Shown piece after piece: positions 25,962 through 35,307 of a stretch of 64,000 bases of DNA. Each line of letters begins with the position of its first letter. Within the stretch, counting starts at the first letter, position 1. Source of the DNA: Gemmatimonadales bacterium (GTDB lineage Bacteria > Gemmatimonadota > Gemmatimonadetes > Gemmatimonadales > GWC2-71-9); NCBI GenBank assembly GCA_036279355.1, contig DASUJH010000002.1, forward strand, positions 62,001 to 126,000. The letters are read 5' to 3'. The position numbers and the translations under genes were made by a program. The notes beneath the pieces are model-generated. The model made no database searches and had not been told where the DNA came from. It saw only the letters and a list, made by a program, of their open reading frames with translations.

Positions 25962-27274
25962 TCAGATCACGGCCCGCCGCTTGAGTTGGTGATAACGCTC
26001 CACCACGGCGTCCGCCGCCCCGGCAGCCGGCACATCGAGCACGATCAATCCGCGCCCGCGCATCTCGGCCAGCGCCTCCTCGCGCGCCAGCAGCAGCTCT
26101 TCGGCGGCCGCCCGCTCGAAGGCGGCCGCCGTCGCGGCGGGCCGCGCGGCCGCGGTGCGCTCGAGCGCGGCGTCGCGCAGCGTCACCGCCACCGGCACGT
26201 GGCGCGGCCGGAGCGTCGCCGCCTGCGTCACCAGCGCGGCACTCGCCGAGCGATCGATCACGTCGGTGAAGAGCACGGTGAGTGCCCGCCGCCGGTTGTG
26301 CGCGGCTAGGAAGCGGAACGCGCCTGGATAATCCGACTCGACGAGGCGCCCTTCCACGGCGGCGAGCCCCTCGACCACCGCGCGCAACGCCCGCCGCCCA
26401 CGCGCCGGTGGCACGAAGCGCTCGACCGCGTCGGCGAACACCATGAGCCCGATGTTGTCATCGTGCTCGACCGCCGCGTGCGCCAGCCGAAGCGCGGCCT
26501 GCACCACCGTCTCGAGCCGCGGCACACCGTCGACCTCCGCAGTGAGCAGCCGCCCCGCGTCGATCACCAGGAGCACCTGCTCGCGCCGCTCGTCCTCGAA
26601 TTGGCGCGCCATTGGCTTCCCGCGCCGCGCCGTCGCCTTCCAATCGATGAGCCGGGTGTCATCGCCGGGCACCCAATCGCGGAGCCCCTCGAAAAGACGT
26701 CCTTCGCCCGGCAGCCGCCGATTCCTGAGGCCGGCCTCGCGGCGCCGGCGCGCCGAGGGCGGGAGCGCGCGCGTCGACGCGGCGGCGAGACTCGGAAACA
26801 CCGTCGCCCGCCACGGGCGCACGATCGAGGTCTGCCACCACGCAAGCCCGAGCGGCCCGAGCACGCGCACCGCAAGCTCGCCGCCGGTGCCGCGGCCACG
26901 GTGCGCGGGAACGACGTCGAGCACCTCGCGCGTCACCGTGCCCGGCACGAGGTGCAGCCGTCGAGTGGGCCACGCGGCGCCGAGCGGGGGTGGCGGGGTC
27001 TCGCGCACGAGCACGGTGAGCGCGCGCTGCGCGCCATGGCGCCAGCGGTAGCGCACCGGCATGCTGCGGCCCACCGCGAATGCGGCCGGCGGCTCGCGCT
27101 CCACCTCGAGCGGGAGACTCCGATACGCCCACCAGCCGTCGAGCAGGAGTGCCGCGACCCAGGCGGCATCCAGCAGTACCATCGCGACGAGCGCCGCCGG
27201 CCAGATGAACCCCGCGAGGCCCACCGCCGCGAGCGCCGCCGCTACGGCAAACCACCGCCGGGACGGAAGCGGCC

Positions 27275-27278
<4 letters not shown>
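25962..27278 (-). CDS. DUF58 domain protein of a MoxR cluster
   Basis: A 438-aa protein with two N-terminal membrane helices (residues 10-50), a beta-rich middle region and a DUF58/vWA-like C-terminal half. The DUF58 hallmark is VPGDDTRLIDWKATARRG followed by QVLLVIDAGRL, where a MIDAS-like Asp sits. It is predicted to work with the MoxR ATPase in assembling or stress-protecting envelope proteins. Its ATG overlaps the MoxR stop as ATGA. It ends the five-gene minus-strand cluster and converges with the REC-HD-GYP gene. The biochemical role of DUF58 is not established. Confidence 0.9.
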
Positions 27279-28218
<940 letters not shown>

Positions 28219-28243
<25 letters not shown>

Positions 28244-29457
28244 AGGTCCTCCGCGAGATCGGCGGCCCGCAGCACGCCGGCGGCGGACTGCGGGTGATCG
28301 AGCAATGCGGTGAGCTCCTGCGCTGCGCTCCGGCCGCGGGCGGTGCGCGCGCGCGCCTCGGCGGTGCTGAGCCACGGGCGCGGATCGGCCCGGAGCGACC
28401 GCGCCGCGCCGGGCGGCGCGCCGGCCGCGATGCGCCGCCTCAATCCCTGCACCAGAAGCCGTACGGCGAGATCGTGCCCGCGCGCCGCGGCGAGGGCCGT
28501 AGCCAGCGCGCGCACGTGCTCCAGCGGCGAGCGGCGCCGCCGATCGATGCCTCCGCGCACCGGACCGAACCGCCGGCTCGCCGCCGCCAGCGCGATGAGC
28601 CCGACCGCGGCGAGCTGCCAGAGCGCCCAGCCCCACGGCGACTCGCTGCTCCATCCGAGCGCCGCCCGCCAGAGCGAGCCCGATGGTCCGAATCCCTGGT
28701 GGTACTCGTCGACCAGCATCCGGTCATAGCGGCCGGCGACGAGGCGCAGCACGAACGGGCCCGTGCCGTCGTCGCGCAGCGCGCGATTGCTGAACAGCTC
28801 GTCATCGGCCACGAGCGTGATCGTGCGGCCGCCCGTGACGGTGAGGCGCACCGCTGCGGCGGCCCCTGCCGCCGTACCGTTGCCCGCCACGAGCAGCATC
28901 TCCTCCCGCGATACGTCCGGGACCCGGCACTCCGTCGTGACGCCGTCCGCCGCGCCGGAAGAGTCACGGATCACGCGGCGCCGCGTCTGCATGAGCACGG
29001 CCTCGACGTCGAGCGACCTGGTCTGCCCCTGCACCCAGGCGGCGCCTCGACTGCTCCGACGCTCCGCGCGCCATCCGAAGCACCGCATCGCGGCGTTCGT
29101 CTCGATTCCGGCGAGCAGCAGATCGGGCGCTGAGACGCCGTGGGGCAGAGTCGCGAGCGCGATGCCCTCCGATGGCGTGAGCGGGTACTGCGGCCCGAGC
29201 ACCGCGAGCACAGCACCCGGCCTGACCGCTGCTTCCTGGAGGTGCCACGCGGGATTCTGCCTGAGTTGCACGACGCGCACACCGAGACGCCCGAGCGCCT
29301 GCGCCATTCCACGCGCGCCGTTCGGACCCGAGAGATAGGTCGAGCGGCGCGGGTCATCGCTCGGCCGGCGATTCGATCGGACGCCAAGCACGGCGACGAG
29401 CGTCGCGGCCAGGAGCATCGCACCGGCAGCCACGAGCACCTCACGGCGCGATTGCAT
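28219..29457 (-). CDS. DUF4350 domain membrane protein
   Basis: A 412-aa protein with an N-terminal transmembrane helix (LVAAGAMLLAATLVAVLGV). An extracytoplasmic DUF4350 domain follows, with YLSGPNGARGMAQALGRLGV near residues 41-60 and TLVADDELFSNRALRDDG. A second transmembrane helix (WQLAAVGLIALAAASRRFG) leads to a cytoplasmic helical tail. DUF4350 is a class-I glutamine-amidotransferase-like fold without known activity, common in MoxR/DUF58 clusters. The ATG 29457 overlaps the DUF4129 gene end by 17 bp. Probably part of a membrane complex with its neighbours. Confidence 0.82.
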
Positions 29458-30052
29458 CGGCCTCCCAGATTCCGAGCGCGGCGGCCCGCCAGCGGGCGTA
29501 GTCGTCGGCCCCCGCAGGCGCGCCGCCATAAAGCTCGCGGTAGAGCGTCGCAACGAGCGTGCGGAGCCGCGCGCGCTCGTCCGGGGCGAGCCGCGCTTCG
29601 CGCGCAAATTCGGCCGGCGTCTTGCTCGCGGCCCACCGCACGCGGCCGAGCGAGTCGAGCCGGAGCGCAAGCGCGGCGAACGCGAGCCGGAACGCATCCC
29701 GGTGGCGGCCCGCGGCCGCGGCAGCGTCGGCCTGGCGCAGGTGCCATTCCGCGTCCCGCGGCTCGCGCGGCGCGTCCGCGTGCACCGCGCCGGCGGCCCG
29801 GGCACCGCGCCGGAGCGTGAGCCAGAGCACGTAGCCGGCATAGACGAGCACTGCGGCGAACACCAGCCCGAGCGCGAGTTCCAGCAGCCGGAAGGCGAGC
29901 GGATTCCCGTCGCGCAGGGCGAGCAGCCAGTCGTATACTCGCGCCCGCGCCTCGCGCAGCCAGCGCCACGGGTCGGACCGCACTACCCACTGATATTCGG
30001 GTGCGGCAAAGACCGAGTCGAGCACCGCCTGGAGCGAGTCGCCCTGCGTCAC
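29441..30052 (-). CDS. DUF4129 domain membrane protein
   Basis: A 203-aa protein. The N-terminal extracytoplasmic part (LQAVLDSVFAAPEYQWV) is followed by one transmembrane helix (LLELALGLVFAAVLVYAGYVLWL). The C-terminal DUF4129 helical domain has the typical WAASKTPAEFAREA motif and a YGGAPAGADDYARW ending. I use GTG 30052, which overlaps the upstream stop as GTGA. DUF4129 proteins sit beside MoxR and DUF58 in many phyla; function unknown. The surrounding order DUF4129-DUF4350-MoxR-DUF58 is the standard one. Confidence 0.82.
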   Translation of the reverse strand: MTQGDSLQAVLDSVFAAPEYQWVVRSDPWRWLREARARVYDWLLALRDGNPLAFRLLELALGLVFAAVLVYAGYVLWLTLRRGARAAGAVHADAPREPRDAEWHLRQADAAAAAGRHRDAFRLAFAALALRLDSLGRVRWAASKTPAEFAREARLAPDERARLRTLVATLYRELYGGAPAGADDYARWRAAALGIWEADAIAP

Positions 30053-30825
30053 GCGACCTGCAGCGTCGAAGCGAGCAGCTCGAGGTCGAACCCTTCCCGC
30101 CGCACCCGGAGATCGTAGTAGATGATCGTGAGCGCGCAGTAATAGAGCGGGTAGATCGCCAGTTGCACGAGCGAAGTGAGGACCACGCTGGCCACGACGA
30201 CCGCGCCCGCGGGCTGCGCGCCGGTCGCGGCAAAGATGGCCCCGGCAACGCCGATCACGATGCCCACGGCCAGGAGCGGAAGGAGCAGAATCAGGAAAAG
30301 CAGGGCCCAGAGCCCGAGCACCTTCCACTTCGCCCCACGGGTGAGCTGCCAGGACCGCCGCAGCCCCGCCGTGGCGCTCGGCAGCGACTCGAGCACGAGC
30401 GCGGGCCACACGAGCGCAAACCCGCAGGCGAACACGATGCTCGGCACGATGAAGAAGATGAAACCGATGATCAGCAGCAGCCCGAACAGAATGGCAGACA
30501 GGACCAGCCGCCAGAGATACGGCGCCGCCCGTGCGAGCGCCTCCTGGGCCGTGATCGTACGGCCCAGGTACGCCTCCGACACGACGAACACGGTCGCACC
30601 GGTGGCGACCGCGCCGAGCATGGTCACCAGCACGAGGTAGCCCAGCTCGAGCACCGGATGCTCACGCGCCCCGCCCGAGGTGTTCACGAACACTTGCAGC
30701 AGCGTCGGTATGCCGTAGCACACGAGCACGACGACGGCCAGCGTGCCGAAGTGCCGGCGGTACACCTGGAACGACGTGTCGATGATCTCTCCGAGCGACA
30801 GCGGACGGAGGGCCATGGCCGGCAT
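30049..30825 (-). CDS. Polytopic membrane protein (glycerophosphodiesterase-membrane-domain/DUF975-like)
   Basis: A 258-aa integral membrane protein with about six hydrophobic segments. It begins ALRPLSLGEIIDTSFQVYRRHF, the characteristic opening of these 'RPLSLGEILD' membrane proteins. It also has the WPALVLESLPSATAGLRRSW loop and the C-terminal YYDLRVRREGFDLELL. It is the first gene of the MoxR cluster and is coupled to DUF4129 by GTGA. The ATG at 30825 is chosen over 30816 because GGGAG lies 6-8 nt upstream. Relatives accompany RDD and DUF4129 proteins; no activity is known. Confidence 0.8.
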   Translation of the reverse strand: MPAMALRPLSLGEIIDTSFQVYRRHFGTLAVVVLVCYGIPTLLQVFVNTSGGAREHPVLELGYLVLVTMLGAVATGATVFVVSEAYLGRTITAQEALARAAPYLWRLVLSAILFGLLLIIGFIFFIVPSIVFACGFALVWPALVLESLPSATAGLRRSWQLTRGAKWKVLGLWALLFLILLLPLLAVGIVIGVAGAIFAATGAQPAGAVVVASVVLTSLVQLAIYPLYYCALTIIYYDLRVRREGFDLELLASTLQVA

Positions 30826-30925
30826 GAAGCGCTCCCGGATGACGGATGACTGGCGGGCCGGTCGCGTCAAAGATGCGGCGTCAATGGCTGCCGCGGGAGG
30901 CCCGGCCGCGATAACATCCCACGTC

Positions 30926-32758
30926 ATGGCCGCCGCGCCGCCGTCAGACTTTCGGCAGCATCTCGAGGTCGAGACCCCCGAGCACGTCGTGCTCGATCTG
31001 GAGATCGCGGGGTTCGGCTCGCGCGTGCTCGCGGCCCTGCTCGACCGCCTGCTGCTCGTGGGCCTCACGGCGGCCGCCGTTGGCCTCGCGCTCCTCGCCG
31101 CGGCGGCCGGCATCGTGCCGCGCGGCGGTTGGTTTGCCGCGATCCCCCTGCTCATCGTCTTCGCCGTCTGGAACGGGTACTTCATCCTCTTCGAGGGACT
31201 CCGGGGCGGGCAGACGCCGGGCAAGCGCTGGGTGGGGCTCCGCGTCGTGCGCGACACCGGCCACCCCGTAACACTGGGCGACGCCGCGGTGCGCGACCTG
31301 CTCCGCGCCGCCGACTTTCTGCCCCCGCCCTATCTCATTGGCATGCTGCTCACCGCCTTTCACCCTCGCGCCAAGCGCCTCGGTGATCTGGTGGCGGGCA
31401 CCGTCGTGGTTCGCGACCGGCCGCTCGAGGCCGGCACGCCGCGCGTCACCCGGGCATCGATAACACCCGATCGGCTCGCGGCCCCGCAGCTCACCGAGGC
31501 CGAGTTCCGGCTGCTTTCGGGGTTCGCTGAGCGCGCCGGCACGCTCGCCGCCGAGGTGCGCGAGCGGCTCGCGGCGCGACTCGCCGGCCGCCTCACGGAT
31601 CGGCTGCCCGAGCGCGGAGGATCGCTCGCCGAGCGCCTCATCGCGCTGCACGCGGCGGAGGCCGAGCGGCGGCACAGCCCGCTCGCCTCGCGGGGCGGCG
31701 CCGCGGGCTCGTTGGCGGATCGACAGTCGGGGCGCTGGCGTGAATTTCACGCGCTGGCCGAGCGGGCCGCGCGCGAGGGGCTGGACGGCTTCCGGCCCGA
31801 CGAGCTTCCCGACTTCGCGGCGCGCTACCGTGAAATCGCGGCCGATCTTGCCCGCGCCCGCACCTACGACGCCGACGCCGCGACGATCGCCCGGCTCGAG
31901 CGGCTCGTCGCCGCCGGGCACAACGCTCTTTATCGCGATGAGCGGAAGACGTGGCGCGACACGTGGACGCTGGTAACGCGGGAGTTTCCGGCGGCAGTGC
32001 TGGCGGAGCGGCGCGCGGTGCTCATCGCCTTCCTTCTCTTTGCCGCGCCCGCCGCCGCCGGGTACCGGCTCATCCGCGATCGGCCGGCGCTCGCCGAGGA
32101 GCTGGTGCCCGAGACGATGCTCCGGCGCGCCGCCGCGGGGCGGACCCGCGCCGCCCAGGGCAAGACGTACGTCGAGGTGGACTGGGACGCGCGGCCCGCG
32201 CAGGCGGCGTTCATCATCACCAACAACGTGCGCATCGCCTTCATCTGCTTCGCCGGCGGCATCTTCCTGGGCGTGGGGTCGCTCGTGCTCCTCGCGTACA
32301 ACGGGCTCGCGCTCGGGGTCTTCGCCGGACATTTCGCGAATCAGGGGCTGCTCGGTTATCTGCTCGAGTTCGTGGTGGGGCACGGCGTGCTGGAGCTGTC
32401 GGCGATCTGGATTGCGGGAGCCGCCGGGTTCCTGCTCGGCTACGCCGTCGTGGCGCCGGGCGACTTGAGCCGGGCCGACGCGCTGGTCACGAGCGGGCGG
32501 ACCGCGCTCCGGATGGTGGGGATGTCGGCCGTCCTGCTTGCGGTGGCTGGAACCATCGAGGGCTTTCTGTCTGTCAGCGGCGCGGGTCTCGCTCCCCGCG
32601 CCCTGGTGAGCGGGGCCAGCGTGCTCCTGCTCGCCGTGTATCTGGCGAACGGGCTCCGCGCGCTCACAGCTCGCGCAGCATCGTCCGCATTCGGATCGCC
32701 AGCGCCTCGATCTCCCGCAGGCTGGACCGGGTCTCCTGGTCGAGCTGCGCCTCGTTGA
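30926..32758 (+). CDS. RDD-SpoIIM fusion membrane protein
   Basis: A 610-aa fusion. Residues about 20-165 are an RDD domain, with ETPEHVVLDLEIAGFGSR, LLDRLLLVGL, GGQTPGKRWVGLRVV and FHPRAKRLGDLVAGTVVV. A soluble charged, helical linker follows. The C-terminal half from about residue 340 is a SpoIIM-like domain with several transmembrane helices (FIITNNVRIAFICFAGGIF, GVLELSAIWIAGAAGFLLGY). These two parts are normally separate neighbouring genes in MoxR/DUF58 clusters, so the fusion suggests direct interaction. It diverges from that cluster across 100 bp. A TAACAT -10-like hexamer at 30912-30917 would make the mRNA nearly leaderless. Its last 95 bp overlap the HisKA-like gene on the other strand. 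Confidence 0.83.
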   Translation: MAAAPPSDFRQHLEVETPEHVVLDLEIAGFGSRVLAALLDRLLLVGLTAAAVGLALLAAAAGIVPRGGWFAAIPLLIVFAVWNGYFILFEGLRGGQTPGKRWVGLRVVRDTGHPVTLGDAAVRDLLRAADFLPPPYLIGMLLTAFHPRAKRLGDLVAGTVVVRDRPLEAGTPRVTRASITPDRLAAPQLTEAEFRLLSGFAERAGTLAAEVRERLAARLAGRLTDRLPERGGSLAERLIALHAAEAERRHSPLASRGGAAGSLADRQSGRWREFHALAERAAREGLDGFRPDELPDFAARYREIAADLARARTYDADAATIARLERLVAAGHNALYRDERKTWRDTWTLVTREFPAAVLAERRAVLIAFLLFAAPAAAGYRLIRDRPALAEELVPETMLRRAAAGRTRAAQGKTYVEVDWDARPAQAAFIITNNVRIAFICFAGGIFLGVGSLVLLAYNGLALGVFAGHFANQGLLGYLLEFVVGHGVLELSAIWIAGAAGFLLGYAVVAPGDLSRADALVTSGRTALRMVGMSAVLLAVAGTIEGFLSVSGAGLAPRALVSGASVLLLAVYLANGLRALTARAASSAFGSPAPRSPAGWTGSPGRAAPR

Positions 32759-32858
32759 GCAGCAGGAGCTGGGTTTCGGCCAGCAGCGCCGACAGCGGGT
32801 TCGACAGGTCGTGCCGGAGGCGCTTGAGCCGATCGCCTTCGTCCCGCGGAGCCGTCAA
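32664..32858 (-). CDS. Stand-alone 64-aa HisKA-like helical protein
   Basis: A tiny protein that is essentially one histidine-kinase dimerisation and phosphoacceptor hairpin: RLKRLRHDLSNPLSALLAE has the H-D-L-x-N-P-L box of HisKA domains, and a second amphipathic helix completes the hairpin. No ATPase domain follows. It starts at TTG 32858, overlapping the upstream stop as TTGA, so translation is probably coupled. Its 3' end lies inside the convergent RDD-SpoIIM gene. It could be a phosphotransfer-like or inhibitory partner of another kinase, or the remnant of a full kinase; the intact helices and coupling favour a functional small protein. Confidence 0.55.
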   Translation of the reverse strand: MTAPRDEGDRLKRLRHDLSNPLSALLAETQLLLLNEAQLDQETRSSLREIEALAIRMRTMLREL

Positions 32859-33136
32859 TCGAGGGAGCGGTAGAGGTCGCGGACGTGGTGCTCGCGCAGC
32901 TCGCGGACGGATCGCCAGAGATCCTCTTCCGTGGCGGCACAGAAGATCTCCGCCGTCTCCCGCTCGATGCGCGAGTCGTCGATGAAGCGGAGCCGGCCCC
33001 GCCAGGCCCCATCGTCGGCGCGGCGAATCGTGAGACACAAGTGGACGAGTTGGCCAGCGATACGGAGGGGATCGAGCGCGTGATCGACCGGCTCCCGGGG
33101 GTCCCGGACCGTCGGTCGGACCGTCTGAATGGCCAT
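32855..33136 (-). CDS. Uncharacterised 93-aa protein
   Basis: A small soluble protein (MAIQTVRPTVRDPREP...) with a central strand pair (LVHLCLTIRR and WRGRLRFIDDSRI) and a C-terminal helix (EEDLWRSVRELREHHVRDL). I do not recognise the family. The ATG at 33136 has AAGGA 7 nt upstream. A good promoter (TTGCCC-N16-TATATT) sits about 70 bp upstream on the same strand. It is the first gene of a two-gene unit with the HisKA-like mini-protein and diverges from rho. Confidence 0.65.
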   Translation of the reverse strand: MAIQTVRPTVRDPREPVDHALDPLRIAGQLVHLCLTIRRADDGAWRGRLRFIDDSRIERETAEIFCAATEEDLWRSVRELREHHVRDLYRSLD

Positions 33137-33208
33137 CAGCAGGTCCTTGCCGGAGCCGGACGCCGCGCGTGCGCGCCGTGGCCTTCCGGACTGGTGGAGG
33201 TTTCGGCA

Positions 33209-33236
33209 AATATAGGAGAACACGAGAGATGGGCAA
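33209..33236 (-). promoter_or_regulatory. Sigma-70-type promoter for the small two-gene unit
   Basis: On the minus strand TTGCCC (33231-33236) and TATATT (33209-33214) are separated by 16 bp. This places the start of transcription near 33202, giving a leader of roughly 65 nt before the 93-aa gene. Confidence 0.6.
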
Positions 33237-33254
33237 CACCGGCCGGGCCGCCCC

Positions 33255-33283
33255 TTGACGCTATACCCGGGCCCGCCTAAGTT
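33255..33283 (+). promoter_or_regulatory. Sigma-70-type promoter of rho
   Basis: TTGACG (33255-33260), a 17-bp spacer and TAAGTT (33278-33283) form a near-ideal housekeeping promoter. Transcription would begin near 33290, leaving about 248 nt of untranslated leader before rho. It is back to back with the minus-strand promoter ending at 33236. Confidence 0.65.
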
Positions 33284-33289
33284 GATGCC

Positions 33290-33537
33290 CTGCTGGATCT
33301 GCGTCGATGCCGCGCATTCGTACGCTTCTTCTTGCGCTTCGCGCCTTTCGCGCCTCGATTGCAGACATCTCCCCGAGCCACTCCGGCGCCCACATCCGGC
33401 CGCCGCGGGCACACCATAGGCAGTCCTGATCGACAGCCCTGACACACGACAGACGTACGCCACCAACGCCACCCACGCGCGCCCGGTCCCGCAACGCATC
33501 ACCCTCCCGAACCCGACGGCCTGCCGCTCGGGAATCC
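33290..33537 (+). promoter_or_regulatory. Long C-rich rho leader, candidate rut/autoregulation region
   Basis: The roughly 248-nt leader has no credible gene. Its last 110 nt are strongly C- and A-rich and relatively G-poor for this genome (repeated CCACC, ACGCC, CACCC, CCCGAACCC). That is what Rho loading sites look like. In Escherichia coli rho is autogenously attenuated in its leader, so the same may occur here. The function is inferred. Confidence 0.45.
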
Positions 33538-34803
33538 ATGCCTGGAGTTGTGTCCGTGGACATCGCTGAGCTGAAGCAGAAATCCGTCGCGGAACTGCAC
33601 ACGCTGGCTGAGCAACTCAACATCACGAACTATTCGGGGCTCCGCAAACAGGACCTCATCTTCCGGATCGAGCAGTCGCTGCTCGACCAGGACACCGTCA
33701 TTCGCGGCGAAGGGGTGCTCGAGATCCTGCCCGAGGGCTACGGCTTTCTCCGCAGCCAGGACTGGAACTATCTCTACGGCCCCGACGACATCTACGTGAG
33801 CCCGAGCCAGATCAAGCGCTTCGATCTGCGCACCGGCGACACGGTGATGGGCCAGGTGCGCCCGCCCAAGGAAGGCGAGCGTTATCTCGCGTTGCTCAAG
33901 GTCGAGAGCGTCAATTTCGAGGAGCCGGAAAAGACCAAGCACCGGATCGCGTTCGACAACCTGAAGCCACGCTACCCCGATCGGCGCATCCGGCTGGAGC
34001 GCAAGACGAGCGACCTCTCCATGCGGGTGGTGGATCTCCTCTCGCCCCTCGGCATGGGTCAGCGCGCGCTCATCGTGGCGCCGCCCAAGGCGGGTAAGAC
34101 GATCCTGATGCAGAAGCTCGCCAACGCCATCAGCGAGAACCATCCGGAGATCGTCCTCATCGTACTGCTCATCGACGAGCGCCCCGAGGAAGTCACCGAC
34201 ATGGAGGAAAACGTCAAGGCGGAGGTGATCTCCTCCACCTTCGACGAGCCGGCCGATCGGCACGTGCAGGTGGCCGATATGGTCATCGAAAAGGCCAAGC
34301 GCCTGGTGGAGCACGGGCGCGACGTCGTCATCCTGCTCGACTCCATCACCCGTCTGGCCCGGGCGCACAACGTGGTGGTGCCGCATTCGGGCAAGATTCT
34401 CTCGGGCGGCGTCGACGCCAACGCGCTGCAGAAGCCCAAACGGTTCTTCGGCGCGGCGCGCAACATCGACAAGGGCGGCAGCCTCAGTATCATCGCAACC
34501 GCCCTCATCGACACCGGCAGCCGCATGGACGAGGTCATTTTCGAGGAGTTCAAGGGCACCGGCAACTCGGAGCTGGTGCTCGACCGCCGTCTGGCCGACC
34601 GCCGCATCTACCCGGCCATCGATATCCAGCGCACCAGCACGCGCAAGGAAGAGCTGCTGATGGACAAGGACGAGCTCAACCGGGTGTACCTGCTGCGCAA
34701 CTTCCTCGCCGACATGCCGCCCGTCGAGGCGCTCGAATTCCTCCTCGAGCGGATGAAGCGCACCAAGAACAACAAGGAGTTCTTCGCGACCATGGCGCAG
34801 TAG
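33538..34803 (+). CDS. rho: Transcription termination factor Rho
   Basis: A 421-aa hexameric RNA-dependent ATPase/helicase that ends factor-dependent transcripts. The N-terminal Rho_N helix bundle ([20 protein letters not shown]) is followed by the cold-shock-type RNA-binding domain ([26 protein letters not shown]). The ATPase core has Walker A APPKAGKT near residue 180, [12 protein letters not shown], the Q-loop/R-loop region and [12 protein letters not shown]. Length is normal and no insertion is visible. ATG 33538 is used; GTG 33553 is an alternative. No strong ribosome site is present, consistent with regulated translation from the long leader. It is followed by ruvX and mltG. Confidence 0.98.
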   Translation: MPGVVSVDIAELKQKSVAELHTLAEQLNITNYSGLRKQDLIFRIEQSLLDQDTVIRGEGVLEILPEGYGFLRSQDWNYLYGPDDIYVSPSQIKRFDLRTGDTVMGQVRPPKEGERYLALLKVESVNFEEPEKTKHRIAFDNLKPRYPDRRIRLERKTSDLSMRVVDLLSPLGMGQRALIVAPPKAGKTILMQKLANAISENHPEIVLIVLLIDERPEEVTDMEENVKAEVISSTFDEPADRHVQVADMVIEKAKRLVEHGRDVVILLDSITRLARAHNVVVPHSGKILSGGVDANALQKPKRFFGAARNIDKGGSLSIIATALIDTGSRMDEVIFEEFKGTGNSELVLDRRLADRRIYPAIDIQRTSTRKEELLMDKDELNRVYLLRNFLADMPPVEALEFLLERMKRTKNNKEFFATMAQ

Positions 34804-34851
34804 CGAACGCGCCAGCCCGGCACCGGGTCCGGGCCGGTGTACTGTTCATCC

Positions 34852-35307
34852 ATGGCCGCAATCCCCTCGACCGGACGCATTCTCGGCGTCGACTGGGGCG
34901 AGGTGCGGATCGGGCTCGCCCAGAGCGACGAGTCCCAGATCCTCGCCTCTCCGCTGGAGACGCTGGTGCGCCGCCCCGGACGGCGCGTGCCGATGCCGCG
35001 TCTCCTCGAGTTGATCGGCGCTGGCCAACCGGTAGGCGTCGTGGTCGGCCTCCCCCTTACGCCTGAAGGCGACGAGGGCCCCGCCGCCGCCGAGGCCCGC
35101 GCGCTCGGCGAGCTGATCGGCCGGCGCGCGGCGCTGACGGTGGCGTATTGGGATGAACGGCACACGACGGCCCGCGTGCTGTCGGTGATGAAGGAGCAGG
35201 GAAGCTCGGCCAGGGGGCAGAGGGGAAAAGTGGACGCGCTGGCGGCCGCTGTGTTGTTGCAGGGGTATCTGGATTATCGACGCGCCGGGGTGACTGGTGG
35301 GCGGTAA
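34852..35307 (+). CDS. ruvX: Holliday-junction resolvase-like protein YqgF/RuvX
   Basis: A 151-aa RNase H-fold protein of the YqgF family, involved in pre-16S rRNA 5' processing and proposed as a Holliday-junction nuclease. The first acidic site is ILGVDWGEVRIGLA, the middle block VVVGLPLTPEGDEGPAA matches GLPxxxdG, and the C-terminal acidic block is YWDERHTTARVL...KVDALAAAVLLQGYL. All expected carboxylates appear present. The ATG 34852 is preferred over the GTG 34837. It overlaps the mltG start by 11 bp. Confidence 0.93.
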   Translation: MAAIPSTGRILGVDWGEVRIGLAQSDESQILASPLETLVRRPGRRVPMPRLLELIGAGQPVGVVVGLPLTPEGDEGPAAAEARALGELIGRRAALTVAYWDERHTTARVLSVMKEQGSSARGQRGKVDALAAAVLLQGYLDYRRAGVTGGR

